Positions 1-7,181 of a stretch of DNA of 34,056 nucleotides are shown in pieces; position 1 is the first letter of the stretch, and every line of letters starts with the position of its first letter. The position numbers and the translations under genes were made by a program. This DNA is from Prochlorococcus sp. AG-412-I05 (GTDB lineage Bacteria > Cyanobacteriota > Cyanobacteriia > PCC-6307 > Cyanobiaceae). The notes under the pieces were generated by a model that ran no database searches, had not been told where the DNA came from, and was given only the letters and a program-made list of their open reading frames with translations. The stretch is taken from assembly GCA_003214855.1 (NCBI GenBank), contig QCLC01000021.1, positions 1 to 34,056 on the forward strand. Direction: 5' to 3'.

Positions 1-29
1 CAAGTAGCACAAATAATTGACATGAAGAA

Positions 30-50
30 GGGCACCCGCGTTGGATGCCC
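30..50 (-). terminator. weak hairpin, possible terminator
   Basis: The arms at 30-37 and 43-50 are complementary with one mismatch around a 5-base loop. Read on the minus strand the hairpin is followed by CTTCTTC rather than a true T-run. It lies about 245 bases downstream of the minus-strand gene ending at 295, so it could end that transcript or belong to a gene outside the window. No other structure or gene is recognised in positions 1-294. Confidence 0.25.
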
Positions 51-294
51 TCAAGTCCAGGACTAGTTTTCAGGGTTTCAACGTCCCCGGACTCCTGATC
101 TAGGTCTAAGCAAGCAGAAACAAGGTGTCAGTAGGAAAAAGTACTGCATGTTGATTGGCTCGACATGCTTGATTTATTGCCCGTGCAAAGACTGCTGCTG
201 TTGTTGCCGTCAGAATCCCCAGTAAAAGTTTGCCCCGGGCCATCACACTCCACAAAGCGAATGTTCACGCCCTCATTACTTAATTAGGCGCTCA

Positions 295-657
295 TTAACG
301 CCAACAGCCTTGCCTTGGCGTTCCTGCACTTTTTGCACCAAGGCCCAGTAACACATCAAGTTGCCGCACAGCTCCAACAGTCACTGAACCCTGCCCGCGC
401 TTAATGCCATCAGCAGCCGCGGCCTGAAGCTGATGAATACACCAACAGAGTATTTCTTGCCGGTCTACCGCGACTTCATGCACATCGTTGCGGATCTGCA
501 TCCATGCCTTCTTCAACAACCGGTAGCCCTGCCTGCGTGATAACCCCCACTGTTGGGACGCATAGGCGGCACAGGTACTGTTGCTGGAACCCGAGAGAAC
601 CATTTGGGCAAGCTCATCAACTCGTGTAGCCATTGCTTGAGTGGTTGCCCTGGTCAT
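295..657 (-). CDS. small phage terminase-like / HTH DNA-binding protein
   Basis: A 120-residue protein without membrane segments or signal peptide. Residues about 29-52 (from CAAYASQQWGLSRRQ to KKAW) look like a helix-turn-helix of the kind found at the N-terminus of phage terminase small subunits. The rest (VDRQEILCWCIHQLQAAAADG, then a GAVRQLDVLLGLG stretch) matches the usual small-terminase layout of a helical bundle ending in a short L-GL motif. The likely role is DNA recognition, by analogy with terminases that mark phage or satellite DNA for packaging. No large terminase or capsid genes are nearby. A tRNA-Ala fragment and a recombinase remnant are, which fits a leftover of a satellite-like integrated element. 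ATG at 657 is used; an in-frame ATG at 633 is the alternative. The family assignment is by eye and could instead be a generic HTH protein. Confidence 0.6.
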   Translation of the reverse strand: MTRATTQAMATRVDELAQMVLSGSSNSTCAAYASQQWGLSRRQGYRLLKKAWMQIRNDVHEVAVDRQEILCWCIHQLQAAAADGIKRGQGSVTVGAVRQLDVLLGLGAKSAGTPRQGCWR

Positions 658-770
658 TCCACTTAATGCTGATTGGCCTGGTTTAGAGCAGGCTTTTGTT
701 TATTGAAAGCTAGCCCTGACTGCCTAGAAACAATTGCTAGAAGGCTGTTTGTTCCTCTTCAAGGCATGAC

Positions 771-793
771 AATTCTGCGCATAATTCTGCGCA
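771..793. repeat. direct repeat of AATTCTGCGCA
   Basis: Two identical 11-base copies at 771-781 and 783-793, separated by one T, giving a 12-base period. The repeat lies about 60 bases before the tRNA-Ala fragment. It may be a binding site or a simple slippage duplication; the sequence does not decide. Confidence 0.5.
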
Positions 794-854
794 CATAAAT
801 TGTATTAATTAAGTCCAAATGTATTTATGCCAATGGTTTTGCTTTGGTCTAAAA

Positions 855-901
855 CCTGCATGGCATTCAGGGGGTCAGGAGTTCGAGTCCGCTTGGCTCC
901 A
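855..901 (+). pseudogene. 3' fragment of tRNA-Ala(GGC)
   Basis: The fragment starts with CCTGC, then a 7-base loop ATGGCAT carrying the GGC anticodon, then TCAGG. A variable region, an AGGAG/TTCGAGT/CCGCT T-arm, the acceptor strand TGGCTCC and discriminator A follow. The D-arm and 5' acceptor strand are absent upstream. The anticodon stem has one mismatch and the T-stem two (CCGCT where CTCCT would pair), so it cannot be a working tRNA. Such 3' tRNA pieces are typical of integration sites of elements that recombine into tRNA genes, where the element carries a copy of the tRNA 3' end. The identity as tRNA-Ala comes from the anticodon loop and a GGAGCCA-type acceptor. No CCA is encoded, which is common in cyanobacteria. 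Confidence 0.75.
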
Positions 902-1387
902 TTAGGTTTTGAAGGATCAAGTAAGTCAAAATGAGGTTTTCAGAGGTTTTGTTCATCGTTTTAATGTTATTTGCCTGAAATAAATTTGTCCCCACCTTTG
1001 GAGTATGCAGTAATGAAAAACATCAAATTGCGGCTAAATCTCTAGAAACCTTCTGTTCTGAACCTAGTTTTTCTTGGTCGTGTAGTTGGTTCCCAATAAA
1101 AAGAAATAACTATGCCTAATACGAGTCAGATTAAAAAAAGAGAGCACTATGGCAGTAAAACTTCTTAAATAAAATCAAGAAAAGTTCGCTTAACTATTTG
1201 CGAATTAAATCATGTTGATTTAGATGAATTTAATTCTGAAGATTGGGGAAAAGGCTCTATTAAAAGCAAATGAAAAAAGATCCATCCTAACTATCTTCTT
1301 TTCACTTTTTGGTTCAAATTAAACGAAAACTAATAATATTTTTATTAAAGAAAATGATAGATTAAATAATGATTTAATTATATTTAA

Positions 1388-2407
1388 TTAATTCTTTCCT
1401 TTTTTTCTAAGAATAACCATTAAATCATTACCAAATCCAATATCATCTAAAATCATATGCGTCTGCATGAACTCAAAAGCTTTATTAAGACTCATTTTTG
1501 AAAAATTATACTTTTGAGGAATTAGCGAGATATCCTCTGCAAAGGCATACATAGCTGGATAAGAAAAAGTTTTGTATTCTGATATGGTTAACTGATATTT
1601 TTCAGCAAATTTTGTTAAACTTCTAATATCATAATGGAATAAATGAATTGGCAATTCTAAACAAGATTTATTTATTTTATATATTAAACCATCGTTATTT
1701 GGCACACATATAATTGCTATTCCATCTTTACTAAGGTTTGAATTTATAAATTCAAAGTATTTTGAAGGTGAATGGACATGCTCTAAAGACCAATTTAATC
1801 GTATTATATCAAACTTATTTAGGCTTGATATTTCGTCAATAGTTTTATATGATTTTATATTATTTGAAGACAAAACATTTCTAGCATCATCAGATATTTC
1901 TATTCCTATAACTTTTATTGTCTTACAAAGAGACAGTAAAGAACTAGCTGTCCCCCAGAAATTCGCATTAGAGCCTGACCCGCACCCAATATCTAAAAAA
2001 GATATTTCCTTTTGTGATGTAATATCTTGATTAAGATAGACAAGAACAGGATCAGGTATATTTGGTTTTAACAACTGTATCAAAATACGATTTATTTTTC
2101 CAGGAAATAGAGGTGATATTGACCTGATAAAAGAATTATTTACTAGTCTATTCAAAGCATGATTTATTACCTTTTTCGTTAAACTCTTATCTTTATGAAA
2201 AGTATATTTATCAGAGTAGTATCTTCCTATACTTTCTTTATTAGGTCTTGGATTCGTGAAAATGAGTCCACATTTTCTACATTTAACCACCTCGAAAATC
2301 TCATCTGTGGTTTTATGAATTAAATCTGTTTGTTTTGTGATGAAATTATATTCAGCGTGACCACATAAATCACAACTAACCCTCTCTTTTCCCTTTCCTG
2401 TTTGCAT
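1388..2407 (-). CDS. class I SAM-dependent methyltransferase with N-terminal zinc-ribbon-like motif
   Basis: A 339-residue soluble protein. The N-terminus has two CxxC pairs (C12/C15 and C43/C46) followed by GLIFTNPRP, the pattern that precedes the methyltransferase domain in many enzymes of surface polysaccharide and glycan loci. SAM-binding motif I is FLDIGCGSGSNANFW (about 137-151), the acidic motif II is VIGIEISDDA, and a post-motif NWSLEHVHSP fits a Methyltransf_23/13-type fold. The substrate cannot be inferred: no glycosyltransferase or sugar-nucleotide gene is adjacent. The gene is far more AT-rich than the housekeeping genes, with codons ending in A/T, and sits between a tRNA fragment and a recombinase remnant, which suggests horizontal acquisition. 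The start is the ATG at 2407; no strong Shine-Dalgarno is visible. Confidence 0.85.
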   Translation of the reverse strand: MQTGKGKERVSCDLCGHAEYNFITKQTDLIHKTTDEIFEVVKCRKCGLIFTNPRPNKESIGRYYSDKYTFHKDKSLTKKVINHALNRLVNNSFIRSISPLFPGKINRILIQLLKPNIPDPVLVYLNQDITSQKEISFLDIGCGSGSNANFWGTASSLLSLCKTIKVIGIEISDDARNVLSSNNIKSYKTIDEISSLNKFDIIRLNWSLEHVHSPSKYFEFINSNLSKDGIAIICVPNNDGLIYKINKSCLELPIHLFHYDIRSLTKFAEKYQLTISEYKTFSYPAMYAFAEDISLIPQKYNFSKMSLNKAFEFMQTHMILDDIGFGNDLMVILRKKGKN

Positions 2408-2695
2408 TTTCTTGACATAAATACTAATTAAAATCTTAGCACATTAAATAACTTTATCACTTTACCTTTAATATACCAATGTGATGAAATTTAAAATTTT
2501 TTGAAATTACCAAGCAAGAAAGTTAAATTTTTCTAAAGATTCTTTTCAAGAAAATGTTCAATGGTGTGTTTTGTAGCATTATTTTCCCCTTTATTTCTTT
2601 TGCCCTGTTTTTTTCTCGTAGGTTCTAACCGTTGGAAAAAGATCATTTAGTGGCTTTTCAGTCCTGTTTTGCGTGACTGCTATTGCAGTACTTTT
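2408..2695. other. AT-rich intergenic stretch
   Basis: About 290 bases of AT-rich sequence between the methyltransferase start and the recombinase remnant. It has many short T-runs but no coding frame or clear hairpin. Confidence 0.5.
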
Positions 2696-2788
2696 CTAGG
2701 CTGTTTCGATCAAATCTTTTTCATCAGTCCATTTACCATAAAACTTGTGATGCGTCTTTGGGTCATGCCCCATCAGTGCTGGTTTTAT
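2696..2788 (-). pseudogene. C-terminal remnant of a tyrosine recombinase (phage-type integrase)
   Basis: Read on the minus strand this stretch encodes about 30 codons ending in a TAG stop at 2696-2698. They include LMGHDPKTHHKFYGKWTDE. The pattern M/L-G-H, a short polar stretch, then a Tyr in an F-Y-x-x-W context is the extreme C-terminus of phage-type tyrosine recombinases, where the His belongs to the catalytic set and the Tyr is the nucleophile. A TGA stop lies just upstream of the fragment in this frame, and no other recombinase sequence is seen, so the gene has been reduced to its last codons. It overlaps the 3' end of the small membrane protein gene by four bases. With the tRNA fragment it supports a decayed integrative element. 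Confidence 0.6.
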
Positions 2789-2997
2789 TCACTATCTTTT
2801 AAATTTTCTAATTCAATAGACAAGTGATAGAGGGCGATGCCAAGAAAAGCGCCTAAGGCAAATTGGCCATCAGCTTTGCTTGCGATTTCTATCGCAACAA
2901 TCAGGATAAAGATTGTTAGCATCAAGGCGCGCAGAGTGCGTCGCTTGATAGCTTTATTTCTTAGCCTCTTGTGGAGGAGGGAGTTGGTCTCACTCAT
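2785..2997 (-). CDS. small single-span membrane protein (70 aa), paralogue of the next gene
   Basis: Starting from the ATG at 2997 the product has 70 residues. A basic N-terminal part (HKRLRNKAIKRRT) precedes a hydrophobic helix (LRALMLTIFILIVAIEIA), then DGQFALGAFLGIALYHL as a second weakly hydrophobic stretch, and an acidic tail. The open frame continues upstream to 3195, but that extension overlaps the neighbouring 51-residue gene in another frame and looks non-coding, so the shorter start is preferred. The second half aligns position by position with the neighbouring small protein (DGQFALGAFLG against DGQILAGTFSG), which indicates duplication. Function unknown; possibly a phage- or island-derived membrane peptide. 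The upstream AAGAGAACAG is only a weak ribosome site. Confidence 0.6.
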   Translation of the reverse strand: MSETNSLLHKRLRNKAIKRRTLRALMLTIFILIVAIEIASKADGQFALGAFLGIALYHLSIELENLKDSE

Positions 2998-3062
2998 CCA
3001 TTGTTCAAACTGTTCTCTTGATTGAGTCACTCCTGAGTTGCCAGCACCTGTGATTGCTGATC

Positions 3063-3218
3063 CTACTGTGTTTTGTCTAACCTTTTCAGTGTGCGCATAA
3101 GCAGGCCAATCAATAGTCCAGAGAAGGTTCCTGCAAGAATTTGGCCATCGTTGGGAGCAACTTCTAGCATCATGATAAATATAAAAATTGTCCATATCAA
3201 TAGCCTCAGGTTGTACAT
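3063..3218 (-). CDS. small membrane protein, 51 aa
   Basis: An ATG at 3218 opens a 51-codon frame ending in TAG at 3063-3065. The product begins MYNLRLLIWTIFIFIMMLEV, one clear transmembrane helix. A Gly-rich weaker hydrophobic stretch (DGQILAGTFSGLLIGLL) and a basic tail (RTLKRLDKTQ) follow. Over about 40 residues it matches the downstream 70-residue membrane protein in both hydrophobic pattern and identity (LR-L, TIFI-I, DGQ, G-F-G), which is the main evidence that both are real. The genes are in the same orientation, 65 bases apart. A weak AAGAG lies upstream of the ATG. Function unknown. Another frame over the same bases is longer but lacks this conservation. Confidence 0.6.
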   Translation of the reverse strand: MYNLRLLIWTIFIFIMMLEVAPNDGQILAGTFSGLLIGLLMRTLKRLDKTQ

Positions 3219-3281
3219 TTTTAATGTTAAGCTCTTGGTTAATGATAGTGAGTCGTTTATTTAAAAATAAACTTTAATCTT

Positions 3282-3860
3282 TCAATTTGAGTTGATCTTT
3301 TGCGATGCTTTTTGCTCTGTGCTGGCAAGCTTCGGGATTACGCCGGCAGCTTCTAATTCCTCTGTTAAGCCAAATGAGGCAGAGTCAACAAGACGATCAG
3401 GGAATAAAACCCCATCTAAATGGTCACATTCATGTTGGATCACTCTTGCGGGGAAGCCCTCAAGGCAATGCTCAATATCTATCCCATTTTCATCGAGCGC
3501 CCTGTAGTGAACCCGACTCCAGCGGGACACCTTGCCCCGTAGGCCTGGCACACTCAAGCACCCCTCCCAACCATCCTCTCGATCAGAGCCGATTGGTGTT
3601 AAGACAGGATTAATCAGAAGTGTTCGTGGAATCGCTGGGGCCTCGGGGTAGCGGGGATTTGGGCCTCCTCCGCCAAACAGCACCACTCTTAAAGGCACAC
3701 CAATTTGTGGTGCGGCGAGCCCTGCTCCTTGATGGGCCCTTATCGTGTCTTGTAAATCCTTGATCAGTTCACTGATTAGCTCATTCGAAACATCATTAAC
3801 TTCATTGGACACTTGCCTCAGTAGAGGATTGCCCATGCGCAGGATTTCCTGTACAGGCAT
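3282..3860 (-). CDS. def: peptide deformylase
   Basis: Removes the formyl group from the N-terminal Met of new proteins, using a metal ion, usually Fe2+. With the ATG at 3860 the protein has 192 residues and begins MPVQEILRMGNPLLRQVS, the family-typical start. All three motifs are present: GAGLAAPQ (45-52), EGCLS (99-103, metal-ligand Cys101) and HECDH (143-147, two metal-ligand His and catalytic Glu). An upstream in-frame extension to 4013 has no family resemblance and overlaps the neighbouring hydrolase gene, so it is rejected; a GGAG lies about 11 bases before the chosen ATG. The gene follows the alpha/beta hydrolase on the same strand after a 128-base gap. Confidence 0.95.
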   Translation of the reverse strand: MPVQEILRMGNPLLRQVSNEVNDVSNELISELIKDLQDTIRAHQGAGLAAPQIGVPLRVVLFGGGGPNPRYPEAPAIPRTLLINPVLTPIGSDREDGWEGCLSVPGLRGKVSRWSRVHYRALDENGIDIEHCLEGFPARVIQHECDHLDGVLFPDRLVDSASFGLTEELEAAGVIPKLASTEQKASQKINSN

Positions 3861-3988
3861 CAGCTCTACTCCTGTCTCTTTGTCGCTTGGCTTCTCGCGA
3901 ACAAAACAAAACCAGCCACAAGGATAAGCAAGATTGCATCTATGGACAAGTGAGTTGCCAGGTTCATTGTTTTGGCTGCTGTAAATGT

Positions 3989-4648
3989 TCAGTTGTTTAG
4001 CAGTTTCTTGCAAAAATCACTTGAGTGAGTCACTGCTGCGCTCCAGTTGTCGGCTTCAGTGAGTCCAGAGCTTCGGGTGGGTTTGAAGCTGTGATCTCCG
4101 GCAGGCATCCATTGCAAAGAGACCTTTGGCGACAAAGTGTAGGTTTCTACCTCGTCTCGTCGTCCCATCCCATCGCGTTCGCCTTGCAAAATCAAGGTTG
4201 ACGTCTTTTGTACGGCAAGATGTTCAGTTCTCAACTGCTGAGGTTTCCCCAAGGGATGAAAGGGGTAACCTAGGCAGATGCAGCCAAGTACGTTCATTTT
4301 GGCTGAGAGTTCATCTGCCAGAAGACTGGCGACCCTGCCTCCCATCGACTTGCCAGCGATGAAGACGGGCCGACTTGCAATTTCTATCTCCACTTGCTCG
4401 AGGAAGACTTGCTTCAATTTCGGCAATCGATCAGGGGGAGAGCGTTTGCCATTGATGCGTTGTTGAGCCATGTAGGCGAATTCAAAGCGCACCACTCGCC
4501 AACCGATCCCAGCTAAGCCACTAGCTATCGCTGTCATGAAAGGGCTATCCATCGCTGCACCAGCCCCATGCGCTAAGAGCAGGGTTGCAGGAGCATCGCT
4601 AGAACCATTCACCAAGCGTGGGGTGGGATCCATCGATGAGTTATTCAT
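3989..4648 (-). CDS. alpha/beta hydrolase (KANL3/Tex30-like family)
   Basis: A 219-residue cytosolic protein of the alpha/beta hydrolase fold. LLLAHGAGAAMDSPF (about 23-37) forms the oxyanion-side HGxG-like loop. GKSMGGR (99-105) is the nucleophile elbow with Ser101. An acidic residue in GERDG (Asp159) and His186 in GDHSF complete a plausible catalytic triad. The short form and GAGAAMDSPFM signature match the family containing Tex30/KANSL3-like hydrolases and bacterial relatives annotated as dienelactone-hydrolase-like; the substrate is unknown. AGGAG sits about 9 bases before the ATG at 4648, supporting that start. Its 3' end is 128 bases ahead of def on the same strand; co-transcription is possible but not shown. 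Confidence 0.85.
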   Translation of the reverse strand: MNNSSMDPTPRLVNGSSDAPATLLLAHGAGAAMDSPFMTAIASGLAGIGWRVVRFEFAYMAQQRINGKRSPPDRLPKLKQVFLEQVEIEIASRPVFIAGKSMGGRVASLLADELSAKMNVLGCICLGYPFHPLGKPQQLRTEHLAVQKTSTLILQGERDGMGRRDEVETYTLSPKVSLQWMPAGDHSFKPTRSSGLTEADNWSAAVTHSSDFCKKLLNN

Positions 4649-5011
4649 CTACGCATTCTCCTGATTTATGCCAGCTAAGTAGACATGCTTGGTGAGTTAT
4701 CGGTTTTTGTCAGGAAGGAACGGAATGGCTCACTCAAAAAATCGTAGGAAGCTAATCAGTGGGGTTGTGACCTAGGGCTGATCTAACCCCCGATAAAAAG
4801 TCGGTACTTCGTAAGTGCAGTGTTTCTAATTGCCTTCCAACCAGAACTCGCAAGCTTGATCACCTATGCCACAGCGGCAGTAAGCAAGTGATGAGACGTT
4901 TAGGAGAGTTCAGCTTCTGACTAAGGGAATCAATCAGAATTCAACAGCATCGGATAAGGATTTTTGCTAGCTCAATCTTGTCTTAAACGGATGATGCGAT
5001 CGAAAGCAACG
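4649..5011. other. intergenic stretch, 363 bases
   Basis: Between two minus-strand genes. It must contain the promoter of the hydrolase gene and possibly the terminator of the exonuclease gene, but no convincing -10/-35 pair, hairpin with T-run or small ORF was recognised. Confidence 0.4.
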
Positions 5012-5941
5012 TTATGCACTCAATGGCTGTTCCTCTTGTTGATCAATGGAAACCACTTGGAAGTCAAGCTTGGCGGCCTCTCGATCACTTAAACGTCGAG
5101 TCCAGGCACCTTGAATTGGATCATTCCAACGAAACCCAGCTTCCTTGGCTAAATGTCTTTGTGCATAAGACACCTGAGCACGCATCAAACGCCTTGGTTC
5201 AAGCCCATGAAGCAGCAGAGTTTCGAGATCTTTGCAACGGGCGAACACCTCGGCCAGATAAATGCAGTCGGTGAGAGCACGATGGGCGGCCCATACCGGC
5301 ACGCCATAAGCGAGAGCCAAATCTCTTACAGAAGGCCTAGAACGAAGCTGACGATCAGCTGGCCAAGCGATGTTTTCCATCGTGCACAGCCAGGGCTTGG
5401 AGACAGCTGGAAGCTGATCCTTTCCGAACCACTGACGATCGAAGCCAGCATTGTGAGCAACTAACAGATCAGCGGCATCCAGTAAGGCTTGGAAATAGTC
5501 CAGTCCTTGTCGCCAAGGTTGATCCAAGCGAGTGACCTCAGCGGGGATGCGATTGATCGACTCAGCCGCATTGGTTTCCACAGGTAGCAAAAAGGAATGC
5601 TGGGCAAGCACAGCACGTTGCGGTGCATGGAAAAGGATGGCGCCAACCTCGAGGCAGTGACCTCGCTTCGGATCCAATCCAGTGGTTTCCGTATCGATGA
5701 TCAGCAACATCTCTGGCAGTGAGCTCAAAGCTTCTCGAGGCAACGAAGGCAGTGCCACTGGTGCAGAAGGTTGCGGTAAAGAGACAGCCTTTGAAGTAGA
5801 GCCAGCCTTTGAAGGAGTGACAACTGCCTCTTCTGCATTGAGATCGGGGAGAAGATCCAACTGACCAGCTCCAAAGAGATGCTGCTTTGCTTCCCCCACT
5901 CCGAGTTCATCGATCGATTGCTTGTATTCTCCCGCACCCAT
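5012..5941 (-). CDS. DEDDh 3'-5' exonuclease, DNA polymerase III epsilon-like
   Basis: A 309-residue protein whose first 78 residues are a low-complexity linker and whose domain from about 79 to 240 is a DnaQ-type exonuclease. Exo I is IIDTETTGLD (Asp83, Glu85), Exo II is VAHNAGFDRQW (Asp168) and Exo III is HRALTDCIYLAE (His220, Asp225), so all metal ligands and the general-base His are present. Such proteins proofread DNA or trim nucleic acids. Whether this one is the polymerase III proofreading subunit or a stand-alone exonuclease is not decidable; the non-conserved N-terminus favours the latter. The open frame begins with a TTG one codon earlier; the ATG at 5941 is preferred. It is divergent from the PrxQ gene with only 41 bases between start codons, so the promoters overlap. 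Confidence 0.88.
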   Translation of the reverse strand: MGAGEYKQSIDELGVGEAKQHLFGAGQLDLLPDLNAEEAVVTPSKAGSTSKAVSLPQPSAPVALPSLPREALSSLPEMLLIIDTETTGLDPKRGHCLEVGAILFHAPQRAVLAQHSFLLPVETNAAESINRIPAEVTRLDQPWRQGLDYFQALLDAADLLVAHNAGFDRQWFGKDQLPAVSKPWLCTMENIAWPADRQLRSRPSVRDLALAYGVPVWAAHRALTDCIYLAEVFARCKDLETLLLHGLEPRRLMRAQVSYAQRHLAKEAGFRWNDPIQGAWTRRLSDREAAKLDFQVVSIDQQEEQPLSA

Positions 5942-5982
5942 CAAGGGGCTCTCTAGGGTGCGTCATAGATGCGAGCTTCTGG

Positions 5983-6444
5983 ATGGCCCTTCAAGTTGGT
6001 GATAAGGCTCCTGCCATTGATCTGGTCGATCAAAATGGCAACAAGCGGCGGAGTAATGATCTCAAAGGCAAAGTACTCGTGTTGTTTTTCTATCCCAAGG
6101 ACGACACACCTGGATGTACAGCCGAAGCTTGTAGCTTTCGAGACAATTACTCAGTTTTTGAGAAACTTGGTTCTGAAGTCTGGGGGGTGAGTGGAGACGA
6201 TGACATCAGTCATCGACAATTTGCAGAACGACATGGCCTGCCCTATGCATTACTGAGCGACAAGGACAACACACTGCGGCGAGCCTTTGAAGTTCCTCGC
6301 ACCCTTGGGATGCTGCCAAGCCGAGTGACTTACGTGATTGATGGCCAAGGAACAATCCGCCATATTTTTAATAATCTCCTCGATGGTCCTGCTCATATGC
6401 GTGAGGCATGTCGCGTCGTGGAGGAAATCAAAAAGAAACGATGA
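5983..6444 (+). CDS. bcp: peroxiredoxin, BCP/PrxQ family
   Basis: A thiol peroxidase that reduces H2O2 and organic hydroperoxides, normally recycled by thioredoxin. The 153-residue product starts MALQVGDKAPAIDL and has FYPKDDTPGCTAEAC (about 37-50). The peroxidatic Cys45 and resolving Cys50 are spaced as in the atypical 2-Cys PrxQ subgroup, and Thr42 and Pro43 of the active site are present. An upstream in-frame extension reaching back to 5887 lies over the start of the divergent exonuclease gene and is not family sequence, so the ATG at 5983 is used. The stop codon overlaps the next gene in an ATGA junction, implying translational coupling. No signal peptide is seen. Confidence 0.95.
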   Translation: MALQVGDKAPAIDLVDQNGNKRRSNDLKGKVLVLFFYPKDDTPGCTAEACSFRDNYSVFEKLGSEVWGVSGDDDISHRQFAERHGLPYALLSDKDNTLRRAFEVPRTLGMLPSRVTYVIDGQGTIRHIFNNLLDGPAHMREACRVVEEIKKKR

Positions 6445-7169
6445 CCAGATGGAGACGCCTCGGCAACGTCTGGGGACTATGGCCAGCTCAGCCAATCGCA
6501 CTGGTCGAGATGGTGGGGGGAAGTTATTTGGCGGCGAGCCCCCAGCTCAGCTACCGACGATTGCTTGAAGGTTTAGCTGACCACAATCTGGCGGTTCATG
6601 CTTGGGGCTATGTGCCAGGCTTCGACCATCAGGCTCAGGCCAATGAAGCTTGGAAACATTTGCGTCGTTGTCGACAACAACTTGAGGCCAGAGTCGGAGC
6701 CCTTCCCACACCCCTTCGCTTGGGCCATAGCCTTGGCTGCAAGTTGCATCTTCTAGCCCCAGATGGAGGTCGTAACAGCAGGGCTTTGGTGGCATTGAGC
6801 TTCAACAATTTCACGGCTGATCGTTCGATTCCCATGCTTCGCGAACTTGCACCAAAGCTTGGCTTTTACACGGAATTCAGCCCAAGCCCCAATGAAACAC
6901 TGCGATTGATCCGCGAGAGTTACCACCAAACTCAGAACTTATTGGTGAGTTTTGGGAATGACAGCCTCGATCAGACCCCAAGCCTTTTGCATAGTCTCCA
7001 GCAGCGAGTGGAAGATGCAACACAAAGCTTGCATCTTCCAGGCGATCACCTCACCCCAGCCAGTGCAGGGTTACGGCAGAACCTTCTCGGCGACTGGGCG
7101 GATGACTCCGCCCGGGCCGAGACTCTCAATCAATTGGTGGAAACGATCTCCTCTTGGGCAAGCCCATGA
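6441..7169 (+). CDS. DUF1350 family protein
   Basis: A 242-residue protein of the DUF1350 family, widespread in cyanobacteria and plastids, with an alpha/beta-hydrolase-like core of unknown reaction. Recognisable stretches are VEMVGGSYLAASPQLSYRRLLEGL near the N-terminus, GYVPGFDHQAQA, a GHSLGCKLH nucleophile-elbow-like motif (Ser within GHSLG) and LPGDHLTP near the C-terminus carrying a candidate catalytic His. The start is taken as the ATG that overlaps the PrxQ stop (ATGA); a 33-base upstream extension inside the PrxQ gene is less likely. The overlap suggests one transcript with PrxQ, so an antioxidant or membrane-lipid-related role can be guessed but not shown. It ends 12 bases before the convergent acetyl-CoA synthetase gene. 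Confidence 0.85.
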   Translation: MTRWRRLGNVWGLWPAQPIALVEMVGGSYLAASPQLSYRRLLEGLADHNLAVHAWGYVPGFDHQAQANEAWKHLRRCRQQLEARVGALPTPLRLGHSLGCKLHLLAPDGGRNSRALVALSFNNFTADRSIPMLRELAPKLGFYTEFSPSPNETLRLIRESYHQTQNLLVSFGNDSLDQTPSLLHSLQQRVEDATQSLHLPGDHLTPASAGLRQNLLGDWADDSARAETLNQLVETISSWASP

Positions 7170-7181
7170 ACGAGGTCGTGA

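Larger units (their letters stand above)
658..1387. other. AT-rich intergenic stretch, 730 bases
   Basis: No convincing coding frame on either strand. The stretch contains a short direct repeat at 771-793 and a tRNA-Ala 3' fragment at 855-901, both listed separately. After about 905 the composition becomes strongly AT-rich and stays so through the methyltransferase gene. Only very short open frames occur, for example from an ATG near 1112, and none has a ribosome binding site. Confidence 0.6.

Noticed and set aside
855-901. Functional tRNA gene
   Set aside because: The 5' half and D-arm are missing and stems have mismatches, so it is only a fragment.
2997-3195. Upstream extension of the 70-residue membrane protein
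   Set aside because: It covers the 51-residue gene in another frame and shows no protein-like features.
3860-4013. N-terminal extension of peptide deformylase
   Set aside because: No family homology and overlap with the neighbouring hydrolase gene; the ATG at 3860 fits family length.
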